From JARRJY01 sp050116415 (GTDB lineage Bacteria > Pseudomonadota > Gammaproteobacteria > UBA6429 > Thiohalophilaceae): a stretch of DNA of 26,411 nucleotides. The DNA lies in NCBI GenBank assembly GCA_050116415.1, contig JASFOS010000013.1, positions 1-26,411 of the forward strand, given 5' to 3'. The translations under genes were made by a program, and so were the position numbers. The notes beneath the pieces are model-generated. The model did no database searches, was not told the DNA's origin, and worked only from the letters and a program-made list of their open reading frames with translations. Of the stretch, positions 7,498-15,713 are shown piece after piece. The first letter of the stretch is position 1, and each line of letters opens with the position of its first letter.

Positions 7498-7563
7498 TAC
7501 GAGGAGTGAAACAGGAAAAGCTTTAAAAGCACAGGGGCTATGAGGTGCTGCATCACAAACAGT

Positions 7564-8271
7564 TTACTGCATGGACTGTTTCTCAAGTTTGTCGAGGTTA
7601 CAGCTGAAAAGTGACTCAGGATTGTTTTCGATTGCTTGTAGAATACCTTCACGTTTGAACTCGGCAATTACCCGGCTAACGCTCTCCGGGGTAACACCAA
7701 GCATATCAGCCATTTCATCAGTTGATAGAAGTTCGACAATCTGTGGCCCGGTTTCTGATTCAAAGCGTATCAGGAATTTTATCAGTCGTGCGACCCTGCC
7801 TTTAATGCTACCGCTGGAAAAATCAGTTATCCAGGTGTCTGCGTAGTTGAGATAGGCATACCATTTTTCAAGTAACTGGTTATAGAGTTGTGGTTCCTGT
7901 TCTTTCCAGCCACGAAAAACAGTATGTGGAATCTGGTAGGTATCAACATCATCGACCGCAATAGCAGAATGTTCATGTGGTTGGTTCATCAGTCCGTTTA
8001 GACCAATCATTGAGCTCCGCTTGTGCAGGCGCACAATACGAGTACGCCCATTGGGCAAATTCACAACCAGTTTGACCAGGCCATTACGGATAATGTGCAA
8101 TATCTCACTATCTTCACCAGCACGGTAAAGCGTATCGTTGGGTGCGTAGCTGACAGGACGAACCGTGTTTAATACGCTTCCATGTTCGGCTAACAGGGCT
8201 TCGTCAAGAAGTCCGAGCTCGGCGAGTTCTTTTACTAAAGGCTGGTTCATAGATTTACACTGTTTGCGCAT
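7564..8271 (-). CDS. Crp/Fnr-family transcriptional regulator
   Basis: The product has 235 residues. A cyclic-nucleotide-binding-type beta-roll domain covers about residues 30-130 (YAPNDTLYRAGEDSEILHII, GRTRIVRLHKRSSMIGLNGL), followed by a dimerisation helix and a winged helix-turn-helix (LSTDEMADMLGVTPESVSRV, then IAEFKREGIL). The recognition helix has E-S-V-S-R, the Glu/Ser/Arg set by which Fnr-type proteins read TTGAT half-sites. Only two cysteines are present (C5 and one near the C-terminus), so the four-cysteine Fe-S sensor of Fnr is absent; it also lacks the clear cAMP-pocket pattern of Crp. It resembles Dnr/FixK-like members, signal unknown. The start is uncertain: ATG at 8271 or at 8250 (MNQPLVKEL), both with weak ribosome-binding sites. 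Four Fnr-type boxes elsewhere in the window are candidate targets. Confidence 0.9.
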   Translation of the reverse strand: MRKQCKSMNQPLVKELAELGLLDEALLAEHGSVLNTVRPVSYAPNDTLYRAGEDSEILHIIRNGLVKLVVNLPNGRTRIVRLHKRSSMIGLNGLMNQPHEHSAIAVDDVDTYQIPHTVFRGWKEQEPQLYNQLLEKWYAYLNYADTWITDFSSGSIKGRVARLIKFLIRFESETGPQIVELLSTDEMADMLGVTPESVSRVIAEFKREGILQAIENNPESLFSCNLDKLEKQSMQ

Positions 8272-8698
8272 TAACCCGCATCTATCTCGAGGAATATGAA
8301 CTCATTCTAACCCAAGCAAACTGTGATGTAACCAGACCAGAATGATTAATCAGCCCGGTGCTTGATAGCGGCTGGCCTTACATTTCGTTTTCCTGTATGG
8401 CCAATAATTTTTTTTCTGCTGACAAACAGGAAACCCCGCCCGAAAAGCTCCTTTCCTCGGGCAAACCATCGCAGTCCGTAGTACGGGTAATGGGCGGTAT
8501 AATTGGCAGATAAAGAGTATTTCAGGCCCAAGCGCTATCTTGGTGCGGGCAACCTGCCTGCTTGTAGGCGAAACAGCTTGAATTCCTGGTCAAAATATTT
8601 TTGCAGATGGTACTTGCAAATATTCGATCCCAGCCTTATATAATTAGCGCAATTTATAACTTCTTTCTTGACCCGGTGACAGAATAACGAGGTAGTCA
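8272..8698. other. 427-bp intergenic region, mostly unexplained
   Basis: This is the divergent gap between the Crp/Fnr gene and htpX. The right end holds a plausible htpX promoter. A hairpin GCCCGA/TCGGGC lies around 8438-8461 with no T-run. A 61-codon open frame on the minus strand (8346-8531) begins with TTG, has no ribosome-binding site and no recognisable similarity, so I do not call it a gene. No tRNA, RNase P RNA, riboswitch or mobile-element ends were recognised. Confidence 0.4.
8614..8644 (+). promoter_or_regulatory. Candidate htpX promoter
   Basis: TTGCAA (8614-8619) is followed by TATATA (8637-8642, 17-bp spacer), overlapping TATAAT (8639-8644, 19-bp spacer). It lies about 55 bp before the htpX ATG. 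Similarity to a housekeeping sigma-70 promoter is good. A CTTGAA element at 8577-8582 could suggest a heat-shock -35, but no matching -10 was found. Confidence 0.45.
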
Positions 8699-9583
8699 AT
8701 GAAACGTGTTGTGTTATTCCTCGCGACCAACATCGCGATAATCTTTGTGTTGAGTATTACCCTGAGAATTCTAGGGGTTGAGCGTATTCTGGATGAACAG
8801 GGTGTCGGTCTGGATATCAATAACCTGCTGGTGTTTGCCGCGGTATTCGGTTTCGGTGGTTCCTTTCTTTCCCTGGCCATGTCCAAGTGGACCGCCAAGC
8901 GCTTCACCGGTGCCCGGGTGATAAGCACCGCCTCGACTTCACAGGAACGCTGGTTAGTGGATGTGGTGAAACGCCAGGCCCAGCAAGCCGGGATTGGTAT
9001 GCCAGAGGTGGCCATTTACCAGTCACCGGATGTGAACGCCTTTGCCACCGGCATGTCGCGTAACAATGCGCTGGTCGCCGTCAGCACCGGGCTGCTGAAT
9101 AACATGACCCAGGATGAAGCCGAAGCGGTCCTGGGCCACGAGGTCAGTCACGTGGCCAATGGCGACATGGTCACCCTGGCGTTGATCCAGGGGGTGGTAA
9201 ACACGTTTGTTATTTTCCTGTCACGCGTTATTGGCCACGTGGTGGATCGAGTGGTGTTCAAAGTTGAACGTGGTCATGGCCCGGCATTCTGGATCACCGC
9301 GATCATCGCCGAGGTGGTTCTTGGTATCCTGGCCAGCATGATCGTGATGTGGTTTAGCCGTCAACGTGAATTCCGTGCCGATGCCGGTGGCGCCAATCTG
9401 GCCGGGCGCGAGAAAATGATCGCCGCCTTGCAACGTTTGCAATCCTCGGTGAACCAGCCGCATTTGCCGGATCAACTGGCCGCGTTTGGTATCAATGGGG
9501 GACTGGGACAGGGTATCAAGCGCCTGTTCATGTCGCACCCACCCCTGGAAGAGCGTATCGCCACCTTGCGTCGGCAAGCCTGA
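8699..9583 (+). CDS. htpX: Membrane zinc protease HtpX
   Basis: The product has 294 residues, the usual HtpX length. Two N-terminal membrane segments (about 4-25 and 42-62) precede a cytoplasmic M48 peptidase domain with HEVSH at 147-151 (zinc ligands H147 and H151, catalytic E148). Two further membrane segments (around VNTFVIFLSRVIGHVV and FWITAIIAEVVLGILASMIV) follow, then REFRADAGG, which supplies the third zinc ligand Glu, and a C-terminal SHPPLEERI motif typical of M48B. HtpX degrades misfolded inner-membrane proteins together with FtsH. The start has a GAGGT ribosome-binding site 6 nt upstream. It is monocistronic, with its own promoter and a strong terminator at 9605-9642. Confidence 0.96.
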   Translation: MKRVVLFLATNIAIIFVLSITLRILGVERILDEQGVGLDINNLLVFAAVFGFGGSFLSLAMSKWTAKRFTGARVISTASTSQERWLVDVVKRQAQQAGIGMPEVAIYQSPDVNAFATGMSRNNALVAVSTGLLNNMTQDEAEAVLGHEVSHVANGDMVTLALIQGVVNTFVIFLSRVIGHVVDRVVFKVERGHGPAFWITAIIAEVVLGILASMIVMWFSRQREFRADAGGANLAGREKMIAALQRLQSSVNQPHLPDQLAAFGINGGLGQGIKRLFMSHPPLEERIATLRRQA

Positions 9584-9604
9584 TAGTTAGTTGGTAATAC
9601 TGGA

Positions 9605-9642
9605 AAAGGCCGCGCCTGGTATTAATCAGGTGCGGCTTTTTT
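9605..9642 (+). terminator. Rho-independent terminator of htpX
   Basis: GCCGCGCCTG (9609-9618) pairs with CAGGTGCGGC (9627-9636) through 10 bp with one G-U pair and an 8-nt loop, followed by six T and preceded by four A. It lies 25 bp after the htpX stop and abuts the end of the convergent selO remnant, so it may work in both directions. Confidence 0.88.
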
Positions 9643-10139
9643 ATGACGAACAACTCACTGACAGCTGGCTGGCCCAGTGCGGTGGATGGCCGGCGTAGTC
9701 TTCGTGCTGCGGGTGTTCATCAAACGGGGCCTGCAACAGGGTCATCAGTTTATCGATTTCAGAATAATCATTTTCATCCTGCGCCTTGCGTATCGCTGTT
9801 TCCGCGATATATTTGGGGTTGGCCTGTTGCGGAAAATGCGGGTAGTGATGTTCGATCACATAATCAGCCAGGGGGGTTGATCTGGTCAAACTGGTGGCTG
9901 GCATAAAGCATGGGGATCGGATCGGATTCTTCAAGCAGTTGTTTACCCGTGAAAACATCCACCAGGCAGTCATTATTGACAACATCAGGATCCAGCTCCA
10001 GTAACCGGGCGGCCTGGGCATTGAAGTGAACCAGCTGTGGTGATGATTCAAACGGGGTCGGCTGGACATCGGAAAAGAACCTGTCACCCAGCGATTGAAA
10101 AGAATTACTGAGTGGTAGGCTGGAAAGCTTGTGTTTCAT
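9641..10139 (-). pseudogene. selO: selO (protein AMPylase) with the central kinase-like part deleted
   Basis: SelO (YdiU) is a pseudokinase-fold enzyme that transfers AMP to proteins and is normally about 480 residues long. Here only its ends remain. The N-terminal 91 codons (10139 to about 9877) read like SelO: LGDRFFSDVQPTPFESSPQL, then YASHQFDQINPPG, where YAGHQFG is expected. In another frame, about 76 codons (about 9870 to 9641) give the SelO C-terminus: NPKYIAETAIRKAQDENDYSEI, a short linker, then the hallmark end HWASQLSVSCSS. Roughly 300 codons, including all nucleotide- and metal-binding residues, are missing, and the join is frameshifted at a run of six C on the minus strand (plus-strand G run 9871-9876). 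The product is certainly inactive. An assembly join is the alternative explanation. Confidence 0.88.
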
Positions 10140-10246
10140 GGAACGCTTCTAAAATCCGCCGCTATAGATACAGCTATAATGGACTATTAATAAATGCTAA
10201 TTAACTAGCAGGTTGTAGGGACATAGGCGCGCTTTTTAACCATGTT

Positions 10247-10260
10247 ATGATATATATCAA
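10247..10260. promoter_or_regulatory. Fnr-type box ATGATATATATCAA
   Basis: The site matches TTGAT-N4-ATCAA at 9 of 10 positions, centred about 84 bp before the acyl-CoA synthetase ATG. A TAGCAT -10 candidate at 10283-10288 is centred 32 bp downstream of the box centre, as expected for a class II activator site with transcription starting near 10295. The 198-bp gap around it (10140-10337) is AT-rich and shows nothing else I can support. Confidence 0.5.
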
Positions 10261-10337
10261 TGTTTAATTGACTGTTTATAAATAGCATATACGTTGATTC
10301 AGACAAGTTGACACACATACGGCAGTAAATTTCTAAA

Positions 10338-12176
10338 ATGATTAAAGTGCCGCAATCACAATCAGTTGATTTCATTGAGGAAGCGTCGGCAAATACCCTG
10401 CCCGCTCTGTTTCAGCTACGCGCCAAGCGAAGTCCAACCAGTATTGCCTATACACAGTATGATGAAAAAGCAGGAGACTGGCGAAATTATACCTGGCAAG
10501 AGATTCAACTATTGGTACAACGCTGGCGGCAGGCGCTGAACAAGGAGGGACTTGTTCAAGGGGATCGCGTAGCAATTATGCTGGCTAATAGCATCGAGTG
10601 GGTCTGTTTTGACCAGGCGGCTCAGTCACTGGGGCTGGTGGTTGTTTCACTGTATACCACAGATACCGCCGAGAACATTAGCTATATCCTGGCCGATGCG
10701 GGTGCACGTTTATTGTTACTCGCGGAACTCGAACAATGGAACAACATTGAAGCACGAGTGACAATGTTACCTCAACTGCAAAGCGTATGGTGTCTGCGAA
10801 ACCACACGGCTCTTGCTCATGAAAAATACAAGAAGGTGTTATGTGTAGAAAACATACTGCCTGATGACTCGATAGCTTATGATAATGTGGATCTTGATCC
10901 CGATGCACTAGCCACGATCATTTATACCTCAGGTACAACTGGCAGGCCCAAGGGCGTAATGCTTTCACATCATAATATTTTGTCAAACGCAAGCGCTGTT
11001 CAGAAGAATATTCCCGCTTATACTAATGATGTTTTTCTTTCTTTTCTTCCCTTGGCGCATGCCTTTGAACGTACCGTGGAATATTATTTCCCAATGATGG
11101 CCGGTAGCCATGTCTGTTATGCAAGATCCATCACAACCCTGGCTGATGACCTGTTACAAATCAGGCCCAGCATTTTGATATCGGCACCACGTTTATATGA
11201 AAAAATCTATGCAGCCATTCAGAATAAGATGGCAGCACATTGGTTAAAGCGTATGTTGCTACAATGGACCGTTTCTCTGGGATGGCAGCGATTCGAAGCA
11301 TCTCAAAACAGGCAGCTGCCTCTCGGCATGATAAAAAGTCTGTTAGGAATAGCTTTACACAAGATTGTGGCTGAGAAGGTGCTGGCCCGCCTGGGTGGAC
11401 GGTTACGGGTTGCGGTAACCGGGGCTGCGCCCATGTCGGTGAAAGTTTCCCGGTTTTTTCTTGGTCTGGGTTTACCCCTGGTTGAGGGTTACGGCCTCAC
11501 CGAAGCGAGTCCGGTGGTATCAGGTAATAACCTGAAAAATAATTTACCCGGTTCAGTCGGTGTAGCATTAGATGGTGTCGAGGTAAGCACAGCTGATAGT
11601 GGGGAGCTCCTGGTTCGCTCTCCGGGTGTGATGTTGGGATACTGGCATAAAGAACAGGTAACTCGAGAAGCGATAGACAAGGAGGGCTGGCTACATACCG
11701 GGGACCTGGTCGAAATCAAGGATGGTCGTATTTATATTCGTGGGCGCCTCAAGGAGATTATCATAACATCTACCGGTGAAAAAGTGGCTCCTGCGGATAT
11801 GGAAGCAGTAATTACCCTGGATCCTTTATTTGACCAGGCCATGGTGGTCGGTGAAGGTAAACCTTTTATTGCAGCCTTGCTAGTGCTGGAACAGCATGCC
11901 TGGGAAAAATTTGCCAGCGACCTTGAGCTGGATGCAGATGATAAACGGTCTTTGACAAACCCACGTACTATCAAGGCAATATTAAATAGGCTGGCAAGTT
12001 TATTAAGCAGTTTCCCGGGTTATGCGCAAATACATTCTGTATACTTATCCTGTGAACCATGGTCGATAGAAAATGGCCTTTTAACACCGACGCTAAAAAT
12101 AAAACGTAAGGTAATCAATGAGCGATTTTCCAGTCAGATTACTGATCTGTATCGTGGCCACTTGATGGTTGAGTGA
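10338..12176 (+). CDS. Long-chain acyl-CoA synthetase (AMP-forming)
   Basis: The product has 612 residues and the full ANL-superfamily motif set: IIYTSGTTGRPKGVMLSHHN (P-loop, about 195-214), FLPLAHAFERTVEYY, EGYGLTEASPVVSGN (adenine-binding), GWLHTGDLVEIKDGRIYIRG and GRLKEIIITSTGEKVAP (hinge and linker). The C-terminal domain ends with LTPTLKIKRKVINERF, which contains the catalytic lysine region. It is of the FadD15/FAA1 type, which activates long-chain fatty acids to acyl-AMP and then acyl-CoA. It is probably peripheral to the inner membrane. The next gene follows with an 8-nt gap, making a two-gene operon. An Fnr-type box lies upstream. The ribosome-binding site before the ATG is weak. Confidence 0.9.
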   Translation: MIKVPQSQSVDFIEEASANTLPALFQLRAKRSPTSIAYTQYDEKAGDWRNYTWQEIQLLVQRWRQALNKEGLVQGDRVAIMLANSIEWVCFDQAAQSLGLVVVSLYTTDTAENISYILADAGARLLLLAELEQWNNIEARVTMLPQLQSVWCLRNHTALAHEKYKKVLCVENILPDDSIAYDNVDLDPDALATIIYTSGTTGRPKGVMLSHHNILSNASAVQKNIPAYTNDVFLSFLPLAHAFERTVEYYFPMMAGSHVCYARSITTLADDLLQIRPSILISAPRLYEKIYAAIQNKMAAHWLKRMLLQWTVSLGWQRFEASQNRQLPLGMIKSLLGIALHKIVAEKVLARLGGRLRVAVTGAAPMSVKVSRFFLGLGLPLVEGYGLTEASPVVSGNNLKNNLPGSVGVALDGVEVSTADSGELLVRSPGVMLGYWHKEQVTREAIDKEGWLHTGDLVEIKDGRIYIRGRLKEIIITSTGEKVAPADMEAVITLDPLFDQAMVVGEGKPFIAALLVLEQHAWEKFASDLELDADDKRSLTNPRTIKAILNRLASLLSSFPGYAQIHSVYLSCEPWSIENGLLTPTLKIKRKVINERFSSQITDLYRGHLMVE

Positions 12177-12183
12177 TCTGTCA

Positions 12184-15027
12184 ATGACTGGTGAAGCTAG
12201 ACACGGAGAACAATCTGAAACGGCTTCCAGGTTGTTGAAAATCATAAAGGAACTGGTTGATGAGTTACACGTCAGGAAGCCACGTACCTTTGTGTTAACG
12301 CTGGACAGTTCCATTGATGATGACCTTGGCCTGGATAGCCTGGCACGTGTCGAGCTGATATCCCGTATTGAACAGAGTTTTAATATTGCTTTGCCACAGA
12401 AGGTGTTTGCCGATGCAGAGTCACCACGGGACTTGTTACGTGCCATTATCAGTGCGCAGGGGCGCGAAGAAACTCAAGTGCCGATCGAGGTGCTCAAGGT
12501 TCAGGCAGGTAAGGTTGAAAAATTACCTGATAGTGCTACGACGTTGATTGAGATGCTGGAGTGGCATGTCGAACATCACCCTGAACGCATGCATATACGT
12601 AACCTGGAAGATGATGGCGCTGAGACGTTGCTCACTTATCAACAGCTCTGGCAAGGCGCGCAACAGGTTGCCGCAGGCCTGCAACAACAGGGAGTCCAGC
12701 CCGGTGATACCGTTGCGATCATGTTGCCGACTGGCCAAGAGTATTTTTACAGCTTCTTTGGGGTGTTACTTACGGGGGCAATCCCGGTTCCTATCTATCC
12801 ACCAGTACGTCGCAGTCAACTGGAAGAACATCTACGCCGGCATGCGGGGATACTGAATAATTGTTCCGCGATCAGCCTGATAACCTTCTCTGAAGCGAAA
12901 GTGGTTGCCCAGTTACTTAAATCACAGGTCACCAGTCTGCGCCATATTATAACAGTTAAGGATCTAAAATCTGATACCGGGTCATATAGCCGACCAATAA
13001 TCAGTTCTTATGATGTGGCCTTTCTTCAGTACACGTCAGGCAGCACAGGAAGCCCGAAGGGAGTGGTGCTGACACATGCAAATCTATTGGCAAATATTCG
13101 TGCCATGGGAAGAACAGTGCATGCTACCCCCGAGGATGTGTTTGTGAGCTGGTTACCGCTTTACCATGATATGGGGTTAATCGGGGCCTGGTTAGGAAGC
13201 ATGTATTTCGCTATTTTGTTGGTGGTGATGTCACCGCTGACATTTTTAGCTCGCCCGTTACGCTGGTTTCAGGCTATTCATAAATACCAGGGCACCTTGT
13301 CAGCATCACCCAATTTTGGCTATGAGCTTTGTCTAAAGCGTATCGCTCAAGAGGAACTCGAGGGACTGGATTTAAGCTCATGGCGACTGGCGTTTAATGG
13401 CGCAGAACCGGTAAGCCCCGATACCATAGAGCGATTTACCACTCGTTTCAAATCCATTGGTTTTCGTCCAGAGACCATGATGCCGGTATACGGTTTGGCC
13501 GAGTCGTCAGTGGGCCTGGCTTTCCCGACGCCAGGGCAAAAACCGGTAATTGACTGCGTACAACGTGATGTATTCAGTAAAACCGGCGAGGCGAAACCGG
13601 CCAATCCTTCGGATGAAAATGCTTTATGTTTTGTTACCTGTGGGCATGCCTTGGCAGGACACCAGGTCCGGATCGTTGATACTGAGAACAGGGAATTACG
13701 TGAACGTCACCAAGGTTACTTGCAGTTTCGTGGCCCGTCTGTCACCACGGGCTATTATCGTAACCCTGAGTTAACCAGTAAACTATTCAAAGATGATTGG
13801 CTGGACTCGGGTGATCTTGCTTACATCGCAGACGGTGAAATATTTATTACTGGTAGAGAGAAGGATGTCATCATACGTGCCGGACGCAATATCTATCCTC
13901 ATGAACTGGAAGAAGTGGTTGGCAACCTCAACGGCATACGTAAAGGGTGCGTGGTAGCCTTTGGTGCCAGGGAACAACGCACGGCAACAGAGCGACTTGT
14001 GATACTGGCAGAAACCAGGGAAACTGATGCTGCTATCGAAGAACAGCTGAAGAAGAAAATCGCGGGTATTTCTTATGATCTAACCGGGATACCGGCAGAC
14101 GAGGTTATTCTCGTCCCACCGCATACCGTATTAAAAACTTCAAGTGGCAAGGTGAGGCGTTCAGCCTGTCGTGATCTTTATGAACAGGGGTTGCTGAGAC
14201 AAGCCCCCAGAGCAGTATGGCTACAGATTGCACGCACCGCAGTATCATCAGTGCTGCCAGTGGGACGACGCTTATGGCAACAGATGGTCGAAAAATTATA
14301 TGCCGCCTATACCCTGGCATTGTTTGCGATGCTGGCATCAATAGCCTGGTTGCTGATAATGAGTTTGCCGCGATTAAGTTGGCGCTGGACAGTAGTACAT
14401 AAATTATCAAGATTTTTAGCCTTCGCTTCAAGGGTCAAAATTGTTGTTAAAGGTATTGAGCATTTACCACCTACTCATCAGGCCTGTATCTATGTTGCTA
14501 ACCATGCCAGTTACATTGACAGCCTGGCGCTACTGGCGGTTATACCTCGGCAATTCAGTTTTATAGCCAAAGAGGCGTTACAGGAGAACATCTTTACGGC
14601 CTTGCCACTGAAAAAGCTGCAAGCCCGATTCGTCGAACGATTTGATACACAGCAGAGTATTATGGATATTGAAGGTTTGGCCAAAGAGATGCATCCGGAA
14701 CAATCCTTGTTTTTTTTTCCTGAGGGTACCTTTACTCGTGTAACAGGCTTACGTAGTTTTCGGATGGGTGCATTCATGACTGCGGTGCAAGCGAATAGAC
14801 CTATCGTGCCGGTTTCCATTCGGGGAACACGTGCAATACTTCGAGACCGTATCTGGTTCCCGCATCGAGGACAGATTGTGGTAACCATTGGCCCAGTGAT
14901 TAGCCCCGAAGTTCCCGGTACCAGAAGCAGGGAAGAAATATGGCGTGCTGCAGTGAAACTCAGGGATGCGTCGCGTGAGCATATTTTGCGATATTGTGGT
15001 GAACCTGATCTCTCTCTCGAAAAATAA
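12184..15027 (+). CDS. ACP + fatty-acyl-AMP ligase + PlsC acyltransferase fusion
   Basis: The product has 947 residues in three parts. Residues about 15-92 form an acyl carrier protein with the phosphopantetheine serine S52 in DLGLDSLARVEL. Residues about 115-660 form a fatty-acyl-AMP ligase: LQYTSGSTGSPKGVVLTHAN, SWLPLYHDMGLIGAWLGSMY, SASPNFGYELCLKRI and MPVYGLAESSVGLAFP, ending LKTSSGKVRRSACRDLY. These are FAAL rather than acyl-CoA ligase signatures, so the acyl-AMP is probably passed to the ACP. After a hydrophobic hairpin (about 703-730), residues about 745-930 form a PlsC acyltransferase with NHASYIDS (H774, D779, the HX4D motif) and FFFPEGTFTR. One chain could thus activate, carry and transfer an acyl group to a glycerophosphate or similar membrane acceptor. 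ATG 12184 was chosen over a TTG at 12169 that overlaps the previous gene. Confidence 0.9.
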   Translation: MTGEARHGEQSETASRLLKIIKELVDELHVRKPRTFVLTLDSSIDDDLGLDSLARVELISRIEQSFNIALPQKVFADAESPRDLLRAIISAQGREETQVPIEVLKVQAGKVEKLPDSATTLIEMLEWHVEHHPERMHIRNLEDDGAETLLTYQQLWQGAQQVAAGLQQQGVQPGDTVAIMLPTGQEYFYSFFGVLLTGAIPVPIYPPVRRSQLEEHLRRHAGILNNCSAISLITFSEAKVVAQLLKSQVTSLRHIITVKDLKSDTGSYSRPIISSYDVAFLQYTSGSTGSPKGVVLTHANLLANIRAMGRTVHATPEDVFVSWLPLYHDMGLIGAWLGSMYFAILLVVMSPLTFLARPLRWFQAIHKYQGTLSASPNFGYELCLKRIAQEELEGLDLSSWRLAFNGAEPVSPDTIERFTTRFKSIGFRPETMMPVYGLAESSVGLAFPTPGQKPVIDCVQRDVFSKTGEAKPANPSDENALCFVTCGHALAGHQVRIVDTENRELRERHQGYLQFRGPSVTTGYYRNPELTSKLFKDDWLDSGDLAYIADGEIFITGREKDVIIRAGRNIYPHELEEVVGNLNGIRKGCVVAFGAREQRTATERLVILAETRETDAAIEEQLKKKIAGISYDLTGIPADEVILVPPHTVLKTSSGKVRRSACRDLYEQGLLRQAPRAVWLQIARTAVSSVLPVGRRLWQQMVEKLYAAYTLALFAMLASIAWLLIMSLPRLSWRWTVVHKLSRFLAFASRVKIVVKGIEHLPPTHQACIYVANHASYIDSLALLAVIPRQFSFIAKEALQENIFTALPLKKLQARFVERFDTQQSIMDIEGLAKEMHPEQSLFFFPEGTFTRVTGLRSFRMGAFMTAVQANRPIVPVSIRGTRAILRDRIWFPHRGQIVVTIGPVISPEVPGTRSREEIWRAAVKLRDASREHILRYCGEPDLSLEK

Positions 15028-15167
15028 ATCAGGGAAATTATCTTAGTTTGATTCTTATTGCCTGTCATTTACAATAAGTTAGCCATCGCCAGAGCTTGCT
15101 CCAGGGGCCAAGCCTGATTAATTTGCAGGCAAGTTGTAAGGGTAAAGTAATTTAACAAGGCTAATGA

Positions 15168-15226
15168 TGTTCCTGCCCCACCTGGGCACCATTCAATCTT
15201 GTCATACCCAGGTAGGTTCAGGAGCA
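15168..15226. repeat. Long imperfect inverted repeat between convergent genes
   Basis: The left arm TGTTCCTGCCCCACCTGGG (15168-15186) pairs with the right arm CCCAGGTAGGTTCAGGAGCA (15207-15226): about 17 pairs with one bulge and one or two mismatches, enclosing a 20-nt loop. It begins 3 nt after the stop of the minus-strand gene at 15230 and lies 140 bp after the stop of the fusion gene. There is no T-run, so a classical terminator is not shown; a REP-like or mRNA-stabilising hairpin is possible. The remaining gap from 15028 to 15167 holds a weak CTTATTG/CAATAAG hairpin (15054-15078) and nothing else recognised. Confidence 0.5.
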
Positions 15227-15229
15227 TTA

Positions 15230-15598
15230 TTAACATCCATCATCTTCGACAACTTCATTTCCCCGTTCATCGAGCCTGGGTTGGCCGTGCTCGTCAGTAA
15301 TTATCACACGGGTGAACATCATGTTTTCGATACGATCAAAATTGTCATCCAGTGCCTGGTTGACGGTGGTATCACGCAGGCCATCATAAATCATTACCAT
15401 TCCCCGGGCTTCTCTCTGGCGTTCTTCTTGGCTGGGTTCAAATAAGCGGTTCATTTGCCATTTATCTGCCGCATCCAGCAGCGCCAGGTCTTCGGGATTT
15501 TCTCCAGCCTGGGCCTGCCCGGTACACGCCAGCGCGAACAACACCATAATAGTGACAATAGAATTATTTAATTGACGATGTTGGATTGTGGTTTGCAT
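15230..15598 (-). CDS. Small exported protein of unknown function
   Basis: The product has 122 residues. A signal peptide covers about residues 1-31, with the hydrophobic core IVTIMVLFALACTG and likely cleavage after QAQA. The mature part is acidic, about 90 residues, with segments LLDAADKWQMNRLFEPSQEE, REARGMVMIYDGLRDTTVNQ and a C-terminal beta-like strand pattern MFTRVIITDEHGQPRLDERG. The last residue is cysteine. C24 (ACTG) lies inside the hydrophobic core, so a lipoprotein is possible but the lipobox is poor. A strong AGGAG ribosome-binding site 7 nt before this ATG rules out a longer start. It is divergent from the CadC-like regulator (115-bp gap), a possible target of it. I do not recognise the family. 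Confidence 0.7.
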   Translation of the reverse strand: MQTTIQHRQLNNSIVTIMVLFALACTGQAQAGENPEDLALLDAADKWQMNRLFEPSQEERQREARGMVMIYDGLRDTTVNQALDDNFDRIENMMFTRVIITDEHGQPRLDERGNEVVEDDGC

Positions 15599-15713
15599 GA
15601 TGCTTCTCCTCTGTCTATGTTTAACGTGAACTTCTTGTTGCCTGAGCTGAAACATAGCCGTATCGACAAAATTCTTTGCGGCGGTTTATTGATGAATATG
15701 TGATGTTTATGCG

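Noticed and set aside
8430..8470. GAGGAAAGGAGC on the minus strand resembling the GAGGAAAGUC core of RNase P RNA, and GGGCAAACC resembling a c-di-GMP riboswitch
   Set aside because: The other conserved parts of both RNAs (for example the ACAGUC and GCAAAGCC elements) are absent, so these are chance matches.
8346..8531. 61-codon open frame on the minus strand between the Crp/Fnr gene and htpX
   Set aside because: It starts with TTG, has no ribosome-binding site and shows no recognisable motif. It may be a relic but cannot be supported as a gene.
8569..8598. TTGAATTCCTGGTCAA upstream of htpX as an Fnr-type box
   Set aside because: The spacing between TTGA and TCAA is 8 instead of 6 bp, so it does not fit the consensus.
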